In this document: piece after piece, positions 47,001 through 55,777 of the stretch
Numbering within the stretch: the first letter of the stretch is position 1
How the letters are laid out: each line of letters starts with the position of its first letter
Assembly: GCA_021234155.1 (NCBI GenBank)
Contig: JAJEKV010000067.1
Coordinates: 2,969,279 to 3,033,278, forward strand
Direction: 5' to 3'
Origin: Isoetes taiwanensis
Lineage: Eukaryota > Streptophyta > Lycopodiopsida > Isoetales > Isoetaceae
DNA length: 64,000 nucleotides
Program-made: the position numbers and the translations under genes
Notes under the pieces: generated by a model
The model's input: the letters and a program-made list of their open reading frames with translations, nothing else
Database searches by the model: none
Told to the model about the DNA's origin: nothing

Positions 47001-48475
47001 CAACCCTTAGTAGAAGAATATTAAAATGTAGGTTTGGAATGGTTCAAATCGTGCGAAGTAAGTATCGTCACGGATCTTTCGTAATTGTTCATTTTTGAAG
47101 GATTACATATTAGGATCACAAAGAAAAAAGGGGACTTAGAACTTAGCCAATAGCTGTTGGGTAACCTTAAGGACATGTATAAAGTTGGATATTTGAGTGG
47201 CAAGCATAAGGTCATTTAGTTGGCCGGATGCATTAGCCGGATGTGGACTGGAAGCTCCAGTTGCGCCATGCTTTAGCCATTGTCCCTTCTTGTCCCTGTT
47301 TCGACGTCGCCATAGCCCTAAACTAAACAGTGGTATTGCTGCATCAAATCTTGACTGCAGATATTCTGCACCACCAACATCTAAGGACTCTAATCAATCA
47401 AAGAAGGATCGATAGGGTGTACTAAATTTAGAGCAAATAAGAGGGGATAAAACCTTGAAGAGTTGGTGTTGAGACGCACTTCCAGCTCCAAGACCCAACA
47501 AACGATTCTGCAAAAGCATCAATCAGTGAGAGATGGCCTAGAATGTTGCATACATGAAAAGCACAGGCAGATCACTTGCAGATCCCCAGCCGACTCCATC
47601 TGGCTTCTGCAAATCGACCCAACATGCCAGACTTGGGAGGAAGCGGGATTTTTAGGAGGAGCCGCCAGGGTATTTAGGTTAAAAAGGGAATAAAAGTGCC
47701 CGAAAATAATGTATAGGGCCACTTTTAGCCGTCGGATTATTTACTCCTCAATCCCCACCATCCAAATTAGGGCGGGATCCAAATCCAAGAATTACGCCAT
47801 AACATTATAATATAAGATGCATCCTAAGTACCCAGATCATTGAACAAAGATGCTAGAAATACTACAAAGTTCTGCTTCAAATATAGAGAAAGTACAGATG
47901 CATAGTTCTGCATTAAATACTACAGGACATTGGTTCAAGGAGTAATGTGGTTTCCTTTCTAAGGGTTTTGATGCAGCACCCAATAGCATCATGCAATTCA
48001 GTAAGGTTGGAGAAAATGGTATCCTTTTGAAGAATTTTTCAGACCGCTTTAGGTTTTGAAGCGAATTGATTTGAGAGGAGTACCCACAGCTCAGAACAGA
48101 GGTAATGCTACTGCATTTTTATTTTTTCTTTGATTCCTGCTGCATGTAGAGTTGCGCTCAAAGTTACTCGGTTAACAAGAAACCAAACTAACATATCTGC
48201 AAATATGATGCCTACAGGGGTGTAAATATGATAATGCTACCCAAAAAGCACCGTCCAGACAAGTGCTTTAGGTGCTTGAGGTGCTTTTTACTCGATGAAT
48301 TTTCGTTCAACGACCTCGGGGGTTGTTACTCCAGAAATAGTATGCATGTTCCGGTTGGGGAGGGATCGATGACATGGATGTCCCCGCGCGAATTGCCAGA
48401 GCAATCCTCATGTTTGGCGGGATCTCAAGTTGGCGGGATTCTTGAGGAAAGTCACAACAAGAGAATGGACATTTA
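44001..48475. other. No supportable gene beyond possible tnpA-like debris
   Basis: Open frames in both strands are short and lack recognised domains. The minus-strand frame at 44210-44425 is strongly charged and might be an upstream tnpA-like exon. The rest is AT-rich and looks like decayed transposon interior or nested unknown elements. Confidence 0.4.
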
Positions 48476-49010
48476 GCGACGTGGGCTTGCGACGTCTGAG
48501 TCACGTGACGTCGCAAATAACGTGACCATGCGACGTCAATGCGACGTCACGTCGCAAACACGTCGCATGCGACTTGTGAATGCGACGTCGACACCGTGGC
48601 GTGGCGGATCTGTCACGCGCCAGTGGGCGCTGCGCGCGAGTGGGCGACATGTGTCACGTCGGTGGGCGCTTGCGGACGTCGGCGTCGCATCACGGCGTCT
48701 GATGATTAGCCCATCTGTGGCGCCCGGTGGGCTTGGGCGCTGGTGGGCGATAGGTGTCTCGCCCGGTGGATGTTTCTGACGTGGCGTCGCATGCGGCGTC
48801 GTATATGTGGCGTATGTGGCGTATGTGTGCGTATATGACGCGTCGATGCATTATATGTGGCGTATGTGGCGTATATGACACGTCGATGCGTATATGTGGC
48901 GTATATGACGCGTCGGTATGTATATGTGGCGTATGTGGCGTATATGACACGTCAGTACGTATATGTGACGTATGTGACGTAGAAGGTCGCATGTGACGTA
49001 TATTTTCTAG
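48476..49010. repeat. CpG-rich array of GACGTC, GTCGCATGCGAC and GTATATGACGCGTC units
   Basis: The first ~310 bases are packed with GACGT, GCGACGTC and self-complementary CGTCGCATGCGACG-type words. From about 48800 to 48990 a ~45-bp unit (GTATATGTGGCGTATGTGG, then CGTATATGACACGTC) repeats about four times. CpG content far exceeds that of the surroundings. Related arrays lie at 51912-52280 and near 60265-60350. They may be subterminal protein-binding repeats of a transposon. Confidence 0.85.
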
Positions 49011-49327
49011 ACACGAAGGTTAATGGTTTTTTAGGATTACAAATTCAATACATGCCCGATTGATACACAATGCGAAAAAGACTCGGCGACCAACTGCGGC
49101 TTCATTTAAAGCGTGTTGCACTGCGCATGCATCATCCCGATAGATGTGCTACCGCTATAAATTGTTCATTATAAAACCGGCGTTGTTACGTGTCAAAATC
49201 TAGTTGTTCCAAGTTTACAATCCTTGAAGGAACTTGACAATAGGCTTGTTGTCAATCATTGTTGCTGAGAGAAGAACAGGATAAAGCCAATTTGTGCAAG
49301 AACATAAGAAAAATCCCACACTTTTAC

Positions 49328-49745
49328 CTTTCTTCTCTGATCTTCATGGTATATGTACACAGATAGCTTGACAGATGGTGCTACTTTTTCCTTCAATTCA
49401 TGTTCCCATTGTTTTAAAAGCGATTTAGGGCAAACAATCAAGGTGCTCCTGCATTCTTCTACATTGTATCTTTTACGTTTTGGCGGTCTAGCCTTCAAAA
49501 TCAAAGCAATTCGAGATTGTCTTTCCAAATCCACGATAATTTGATAATTATAAACATATGAGTTCCCCCGACAATGCTTACGAGTTTGATTTCTCCATCC
49601 AAGCAAGGGCAATACGCTATATTACATCCCAACCATGTCAATTGCAGCTATAAAATATGAAATAATAATATATCTAGTCATACCTGGTGCTTCGGAAGTT
49701 CTATTGTTATCAGGTCATTGTCTAGATTTGCTTCTTCATCTCCTG
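49328..49745 (-). pseudogene. SNF2 helicase (Rad5/HLTF-like) fragment with retained intron
   Basis: Minus strand. Exon a (49745-49684) encodes DNDLITIELPKHQ and ends at a GTATGA donor. Exon b (49616-49328), after an AG acceptor, continues R-I-A-L-A-W-M-E-K-S-N-S. It then gives a degraded motif I (GFGKTIS) and, after a frame change, RIALILKARPPK...STLIVCPKSLLKQWEHELKEKV before a GTAAAA donor. H-Q-R-I-A-L-A-W-M, GLGKT and TLIVCPxSLLxQW are signature blocks of the SNF2 ATPases that remodel chromatin or promote DNA-damage tolerance. The stop after NS, the frame change and the absence of motifs II-VI show it is a captured, dead piece. Confidence 0.75.
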
Positions 49746-51086
49746 CAATTGTATTCTAATATTCTAACCAATTTATCAGGTCCGGTTGCGAATGGCTAAT
49801 ATGGGACTGTGCACAAATGAGTCTCAGCTTGTAGCTGCGGCGAATGCATTCTTATCAAGTTGACCCTGCAAATAATCTCGGTGTGGCGAAGATATTCGTA
49901 GTTTTCGATGGTGGTCGGCAAGGAGTATAGAAAATGATGCGGCGTCATCTTTTCGGAGAGCTTGGATTCACGTTTGATCTTGAGCCATGCGTGCCACAAA
50001 AGTTCACCTAGAGGATATTATGCTAGATACTCCACGGATATTTACGTGGTGGATCTAGTTGGCTCTCAAGATAGTGTAGATTGGTTAGATAAGAAAGTCC
50101 TTGAGGCGGCATTTCATTTCGTGCTTGTGCAACCAAGTGGGCAGACTTGATTTCATAGCCCGATTACGTGTTGGATTTTTTGTTTCATTTCGTCATTCCA
50201 AAATCAACGAGAAGCACATTTGCCTTATGGATGGAATTGTGGAAAAAAAAAAAGGTAAGATGCTTACGTTTATAGATGAAAATCAATGCATGTGGAAATT
50301 TAGATCTTTTGTTATTGGGATAGTTAGCAAAGTTATGTCTTCACAAAAAATTTTGGAGCAGGGTTTGTCAAGGCAAAAGAATTTGCTTGGTGAATGATGT
50401 GGTTTCGTTTGAGAGAGATATCCAAGGTAAAAAAATTTTACATCGGTGGCAAAGGGATCCTTCTCTTGGTCTTTGGAAATTCACGGTGTTGATGCGAGGA
50501 TGCAAATGACCCTTCTTGAGAAAGTTTTCGGGCTATTTGGAGTCGATATTTGGTATTGAAGCAACTTAAATTCTATCTTTTGATATAACTATTAATATGG
50601 TAGTTTTGAGCTCGATTAGCTCTGGTTGATCGAATTTTTTGAGCTCGGAATTTAGCTTCACGGTTGATCAATTTTTGAACCTTGCCTTATGTATATAAGC
50701 ATGATGTAGAATACAAAAAGCTGGATATATGATATGATATAGATTTTGAAATCAGTTTTTCAAAATGGAATTTGAAGATAAAAATATGAAGAAGATGAAT
50801 AATTTAGCTTACGGTTGATCGAGAGAAAAGAGAAAAAAAACAAGGAATTAGAAATGACATATGGATTTACCCCTAGAATTTCTACAACGAGAAGATTGGG
50901 TAGTCAAAAGTGGGACTCCCATATCCTCGTCCAACATCTTTAGAGAAGCAACAAAATGCAATCCGAATGAGGAACTTGGTGTCGGCATAGTGGGAGAAGC
51001 GCCCGGCGACTCCTTGCAAATCCAAGGCATTAATGTCCCATGTGTCAAAGCGTCTGATCAAAATTTGCCTAAAAAACGCCATCGCC
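49746..51086. other. No supportable gene
   Basis: AT-rich sequence between the SNF2 fragment and the next repeat. Scattered short frames have no recognised domain. The phrase GGTTGATC recurs near 50625, 50660 and 50815 with surrounding TTAGCTT(A/C)ACGG, a minor local duplication. Confidence 0.4.
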
Positions 51087-51138
51087 CACCTGGCATCGTC
51101 ACGACAAATGTCACGACAAATGTCAGACCTGTCACGAC
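51087..51138. repeat. 52-bp direct repeat, first copy
   Basis: Begins CACCTGGCATCGTCACGAC and contains the tandem phrase GTCACGACAAAT. The same 52 bases occur at 51912-51963, an offset of 825. Confidence 0.9.
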
Positions 51139-51911
51139 GCCCATGAATCTAAATCTGGAGAAGATGAATGTAAAGAATGGGGACGTGACGATGAATTTGA
51201 AGATAAATATATGAAGAAGATGAATATGATCAGGATGGATATCAAGAAGATGAATGCCACGATGAATAAGGATATGACAATAATATTGCTTGTTTTAATT
51301 TATATAGGCCTATTTGTGCTATGGGTATTTTGAAAAAGCAGATGAATTTAGTGATGGACATGGACTTGGAGATGGAGGAGCTTATGTATGAACAAGGTAA
51401 AGAATCGGGTTTTGGGTTTCTGATTGCTCTAATCGTTGCGCATCTTGCATACCTCTTTTTCCATAGCAAGTTTCATTTTCTGGTGACGAGTTCTGTTTTA
51501 AGATATATGTGTATTTGAGAAGTTAAAAGATCAAATTTTGTGTTCCATCAGAAACGTTGTTAGTTTAGGGGTAATGAATATAAAGTTTCCACGAGGTTTC
51601 CCTATCGACCATATTTTTGCATATCATTTACGTACTCTAAAAGCTTCCGGATTTGCTTCGGTAGACTTGTTTTGTGGCACGAATTTGGCTTAACTTTTGA
51701 AAAGCTGCTTGGCTTTGGTTAATGCAATTTGCTCTGTGATGCAGCTAATCAAGCTATGTTCAAGTGTTTTGAGGTATGCAGATTTTAGGTTGTTACACAA
51801 AACTTGCTCAGATTTTAGGTTGCTCAGAACAGCATAGGTATACATAAATTTCATAACCGATGAGAACCTACGTGGTTTTGAGTGAGTAGAAATGCTCATA
51901 AAGCATATCTT
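51139..51911. other. No supportable gene between the 52-bp repeats
   Basis: Includes short repeats of GAAGATGAAT-type words (51150-51260) and a plus-strand frame 51321-51518 with no recognised domain. Confidence 0.4.
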
Positions 51912-52280
51912 CACCTGGCATCGTCACGACAAATGTCACGACAAATGTCAGACCTGTCACGACAAATGTCACGACAGGTGGATGTCGCATGCGACGTATA
52001 GTGACTCGCTATATCTGTCACGCCAGGTGGACTTGGGCGGGCGTGACGTCGCATGCGACGTCACGTGACATTACAGAACATAAGACACGTCAGTACGTAT
52101 TTGCCACGTGTACTGCCAGGTCGCATGTGACCTGGAATTTGACCGTTGACTATACGTCGCATGCGGCGTGCGTCTGAACCGAGACGCGTCGATGCGTATT
52201 TGCCAAGTCGTAGGTGACACGGCGGTGGCCAGATTGACAATCGTCGCCTGCGACGTGACGTCGCATGCGACGTTAAAGTT
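51912..52280. repeat. CpG-rich GTCACGAC / GTCGCATGCGAC array upstream of the SET gene
   Basis: Starts with the second copy of the 52-bp direct repeat. Self-complementary GTCGCATGCGACGT-type sites follow (near 51974, 52045, 52155 and 52260), with GACGTGACGTCGC words. It ends four bases before a TATA box, so it forms the proximal upstream region of the next gene. In En/Spm, subterminal TnpA-binding repeats similarly adjoin the element promoter. Confidence 0.8.
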
Positions 52281-52283
52281 TTC

Positions 52284-52291
52284 TATATAAA
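52284..52291 (+). promoter_or_regulatory. TATA box of the SET-region gene
   Basis: TATATAAA lies directly after the CpG-rich array and about 105 bases before the ATG at 52396, with a CT-rich leader between. Confidence 0.6.
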
Positions 52292-52395
52292 CAACTCTTT
52301 CTTGGCCTTCATTGTTATTTTCTTTCGGCTCCTCTTCGACCTAAGCGCCTTTGGTGTCCTTCTTTTAACCATATCTTATACTTATTTTGCCTTAC

Positions 52396-53378
52396 ATGGA
52401 TCGCCATGGTCATCGGCATGATCGGCCTTTGGAGATGGCGGGGCAGATTGATGTTGTCTTACCACCGGGGGATTTTGGATATGCGGAAATCACATGTAAG
52501 TGGCCCGATTCTTGTATTTAGTAGCCTAGACATATATAAACTAGGAGAGGGCGTTAATGCTGAGTAGTAGTAAAAAAAGCGCAGTGTTTTTGGTCAAGGA
52601 TACGATCGCCTCCACCTTGAGTGGAGAGGACCCAGTGTGCAGGCCCAAACTCACCTTCATACCTTACTAAAGTACAATGTAGATTACAAAATTGAGGTGT
52701 CGGCGTAGTCAAGGTCATATGTCGACTTCACCTTGAGTGGAGGGACTCTATGTATCGAGGGCTAGCTGGCGTCTCCAAAAGATCTTTATTGAAATTGAAA
52801 CTTATATAAGGGTCGTACTCGGGAAAGGGCATGGTCGGCTTCACCTTGAGTGGAGAGGACTACGTGTTTGGGCCCAATTCTGTCCATTTAGGATTTAGGA
52901 TTTAGGGTTTAGGGTTTAGGGTTTATACTACCATATATTGTATCTATCACAGCCGTTCAAACTATTGTGCAGTATATAGTACTTACCTTTTGTAATTGGC
53001 AGAGGGACAAAATAGTTTGCGATTGTAAAAGATGTATGGGGCTGAAGAGACGACTTAGAACGGTTGTTGAAGACCATCTGATAAGATTTGGTACATTTGA
53101 ACAACCCACCAGATCTGATGCTCGTCATGGATATCAGGTTGGTATACAATTATTATTTGTTTTTTTTTTTAAGAGTATCTCTCCCAGTTCAAGTATATAT
53201 TCAAGATGTTTATGATATCTAAATATGTAGGTAGATGATGCTGATGTCTCCTCCAAACTAGATGTGGATTTTGGTTTAATGTTGTTTATAGAGGCATATG
53301 AAACGGAAGGCAAAGTAACCCGATTCATCAATAATGTGGATGGGTGCGGCTCATATTTGAGTGTTCCCCTAGCGTGAA
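52396..53378 (+). CDS. 5' exons with transposase-associated zinc-like domain, upstream of SET
   Basis: Exon 1 (52396-52495) encodes MDRHGHRHDRPLEMAG and VLPPGDFGYAEIT, ending at a GTAAGT donor. A later exon (near 52997-53138) encodes IVCDCKRCMGLKRRL and VVEDHLIRFG. Its C-x-C-x2-C, then HL-x3-G layout resembles the transposase-associated domain at the start of tnp2-type proteins. After a GTTGGT donor and an AG acceptor, a third exon (53231-53378) gives DVDFGLMLFIEAYE and stops. Joining exon 1 directly to the zinc exon places a stop, so an unseen small exon or a mutation must lie between them. The exons may be the 5' end of the SET gene or of the tnp2 gene at 55.8 kb. Confidence 0.5.
52613..52860. 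repeat. Three ~115-bp-spaced repeats in an intron
   Basis: CACCTTGAGTGGAG begins at 52613, 52729 and 52842, each within a wider GTCG(A/G)CTTCACC context and followed by AGGAC-like sequence. They lie within the long first intron of the SET-region gene. Confidence 0.85.
52887..52924. repeat. Short interstitial plant telomere-type repeat (TTTAGGG)
   Basis: Two ATTTAGG units lead into three TTTAGGG-type units, about 38 bases in all. It is far too short for a telomere. Such telo-boxes also occur near transcription starts of plant genes. Confidence 0.85.
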
Positions 53379-53494
53379 AGAACACGAAGGGCTACAATCA
53401 TGAGAACATTGCATGTGTCGCACATTTCCCAAGAACGCTTGGCCTCCTTTGCGAGCATGAAATTCTGAAGAATTGCAAAGATTAGTCCGACCCT

Positions 53495-54049
53495 TTGTTA
53501 GGCACCTTGAAGACATTTGGCTTGTGGCGGTGGGACTTACCTATCCCTATGGATCAAGAATTTGCTTATTGGGGAAGAAGATACATCATTATGTGGAGCC
53601 GCATTTGTCCAGAAGCTGGATTCGGCCTTATCTCCGGCACGCGTATGGAGCGAGACACCCACATTCCATTAATGCCATATGCAGGTCCCGAGTACGATTG
53701 GAAAACTTGGCAAACTTTGACTAAATATGCTTGGCGTATGAGGATTTATGGAATGAATTCCAATGCTGCGTCGATAGCTGTGGGGGCATGTGATGAGGAG
53801 TTGAAGTTTATTGATGGTCGGCCAGGGGTTCATGGCAATATTGCAGGGTTCATCAACAGTTCTATTGACAACCGTGAGCGATGCAATTGTGAATTTTTAG
53901 AGTGTCAAGGAGGGGAGGAAGATTTTTTTACAAGATGTGTAAAAGGCAGATATATCATGGTGTGTGCTATTAAAAGCATAAACATTGGAGATGAGTTATT
54001 CATCAACTATCGCTATGATAGACCTCTCCCATTTGAGATGGAACAATAG
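53495..54049 (+). CDS. SET-domain protein (putative protein lysine methyltransferase)
   Basis: An open frame of 184 codons. SET landmarks appear in order: GFGLISGTRMERDTHIPLM (the G-x-G-L start), GVHGNIAGFINSSIDN (the place of GNxxRFINHSC), NCEFLEC, then INIGDELFINYRYD (the GEELTYDY end). SET enzymes methylate lysines on histones or other proteins using S-adenosylmethionine. The usual NHSC core reads N-S-S-I, so activity is uncertain. The frame is also readable upstream through HFPRTLGLLCEHEILKNCKD, interrupted by stops near 53381 and 53488. The true N-terminus is therefore unresolved. It lies between a transposase-associated zinc exon and a tnp2 pseudogene on the same strand. Confidence 0.7.
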   Translation: MLGTLKTFGLWRWDLPIPMDQEFAYWGRRYIIMWSRICPEAGFGLISGTRMERDTHIPLMPYAGPEYDWKTWQTLTKYAWRMRIYGMNSNAASIAVGACDEELKFIDGRPGVHGNIAGFINSSIDNRERCNCEFLECQGGEEDFFTRCVKGRYIMVCAIKSINIGDELFINYRYDRPLPFEMEQ

Positions 54050-54239
54050 TATTGTTGTACTAAAAAAAAGGAATAAAGAGGTTTTTTTTTTTAAATATGT
54101 TTTTTGTCATTCGTGAGTCTATACAAATGGTTGTATGTATTTTATACTTATTACATTATTTGACATGATGGTTAATACGTTACTCCTGTTTAATGAACTC
54201 ATTCAGAGCGGTCTCCATCCCGATCCATTAGTTCTAAGT

Positions 54240-55640
54240 TACAGGCAAAGGAAGGAAGGAAGGAAGAAATTTTTAACGTCCGCGGAACCCAATCGGGTTA
54301 TGGGACCCAATACAAAAGAGAGGGCAAAAGCCCAGACTGAAACTCGGGGACCAAGCCCCGTGACCAAACCAAAAAGGTCGAAGCCCAGTACAGAGAACTC
54401 GGGGGACTATGCCCCGTAGCAAATCACAATACTAAAATAAAACAAAACAAAAGGGCCTAAGCCCTAGCTGATCTCGAAGTCCAATCAGCTACACAGACAC
54501 AGCCCATGGATCAAGTGGCGGTGATCCCGAATGATAGCTGGGCCTCTATACACAGCCCACTTAGGTGCGAGGCGAGCCTCGCGGACTCGACATAATTCAT
54601 CCTTCCGTCGACAGAGTGTCTTTGGGGTAAGATCTTCTGGGACGGAGAAGGAGGTCCCTTGCAAGTGATTGCCATGGCGGAGGATGTGCGGCTGGATAAA
54701 GCATCCACTGGCCCGACTAGCAAATGGCGGGGACGATCAGGTCGTCTTTGCTCCAACTTCGACAAGCCCAGAGAATGCCATCCGCACATGCGTGCATCAC
54801 CTCGAAAAAGCGGGTCACCTCAAGCGCCCCGGAGTGTCGCTTGCTTCCTCTAAACCCACAATGCGTAGGTTCGGGGCTAATGGGCGCTTTTGTGGCCTGG
54901 TCGTGCTGGCGGGCGGGACATGCGCGAGATGGGCAAACAACCCTCGGATGGCGGCCGTGTGGGCACGGGTGTGGTATCATCGGCTGGGGGCGCGGCATCC
55001 ACATGCTCGGGCACTACCCACGTGGGAGAATGCGGGTGCGGCAACTGCCGCTTGCCTTCGAATCGAATCCCGCCCGGTAGCGGCATCTCTAGAATTTGGA
55101 CCCGGCTTCCCAAGGCAAGCTGAGCCGATGTGCACGTGAGTGTGGCCCGTGGATTGGATCGTGCGGATCCCAACCAACAAATCTCGGAGGCAAACAATGG
55201 ATCGAGCATCCATCCTAGTCAAAGCTGCGGCTAAAAAGATGGTTAGGCCGGGTTGCGTGTGCGGGGCGTGTCCGGGTCACCCGATGCCGATAGGGCGCCG
55301 AAACCCGAATGATGGGGCCGCTGAAGATAGGGCGCAATCGTGGGGTCATAGGGCGGGACGAAGCTCGCTCAGGCGGCGAATGAGATTCTTCTCCTTACGG
55401 GTCTCCCGGGCCATACGTTTGATCTTACGTGCCATGCTGAGAACAAGGCAGCAGTAAAGGAGCCAGGAACCAGGGCAAAGCAGAGACAAGCCGAGGGAAG
55501 ACAAATGGGATTTTGGGGGGGGCCAAAGTTTCAGGGATCTCCGGCTGCCTGAAGGGTGCTTAGAATCCAATTTGGTGACTCAGAAAGGCAGGCAGAGCAC
55601 CTTTTGGGGGTTTGGGGGTTTTGGGTCTAGAGAGAGACTG
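54240..55640. other. GC-rich block of unknown nature
   Basis: About 1.3 kb is markedly GC-rich against AT-rich surroundings. It begins near a short GGAA repeat (54250) and ends near GTTTTGGGTCTAG. Long overlapping frames on both strands (for example 54669-55139 plus and 54877-55209 minus) reflect low stop-codon density rather than clear coding. The minus strand carries a basic segment, MARKIKRMARETRKEKNLIRR (55346-55440). I recognise no domain. A captured host exon cluster, a diverged element ORF or a foreign insertion are possible. Confidence 0.4.
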
Positions 55641-55777
55641 TAAACCCTAGTGAGAGAAAGCCAAAAAGAGGCAGATCAAGAGGGTCTATGCAAGGGCAGT
55701 GAGGGCGCTATGCTAAGAGCAATACTGGGACACCAAACAGTCCAAAATAATTCAAAGCAATCCAGAACCTGGTACCT

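Noticed and set aside
48476-49010. CRISPR array
   Set aside because: Repeats are contiguous and degenerate, with no uniform spacers, in a plant nuclear context.
49256-49612. 118-codon frame as an intact SNF2 protein
   Set aside because: It reads through part of an intron at one end and out of the true frame at the start; only one exon and a fragment of the ATPase core are present.
52887-52924. Plant telomere repeat as evidence of a chromosome end
   Set aside because: Only ~38 bases, imperfect, and inside an intron-like region with genes on both sides.
54669-55209. Long frames on both strands of the GC-rich block as genes
   Set aside because: Several overlapping frames on both strands are open at once, as expected from GC-rich DNA; no domain distinguishes one.
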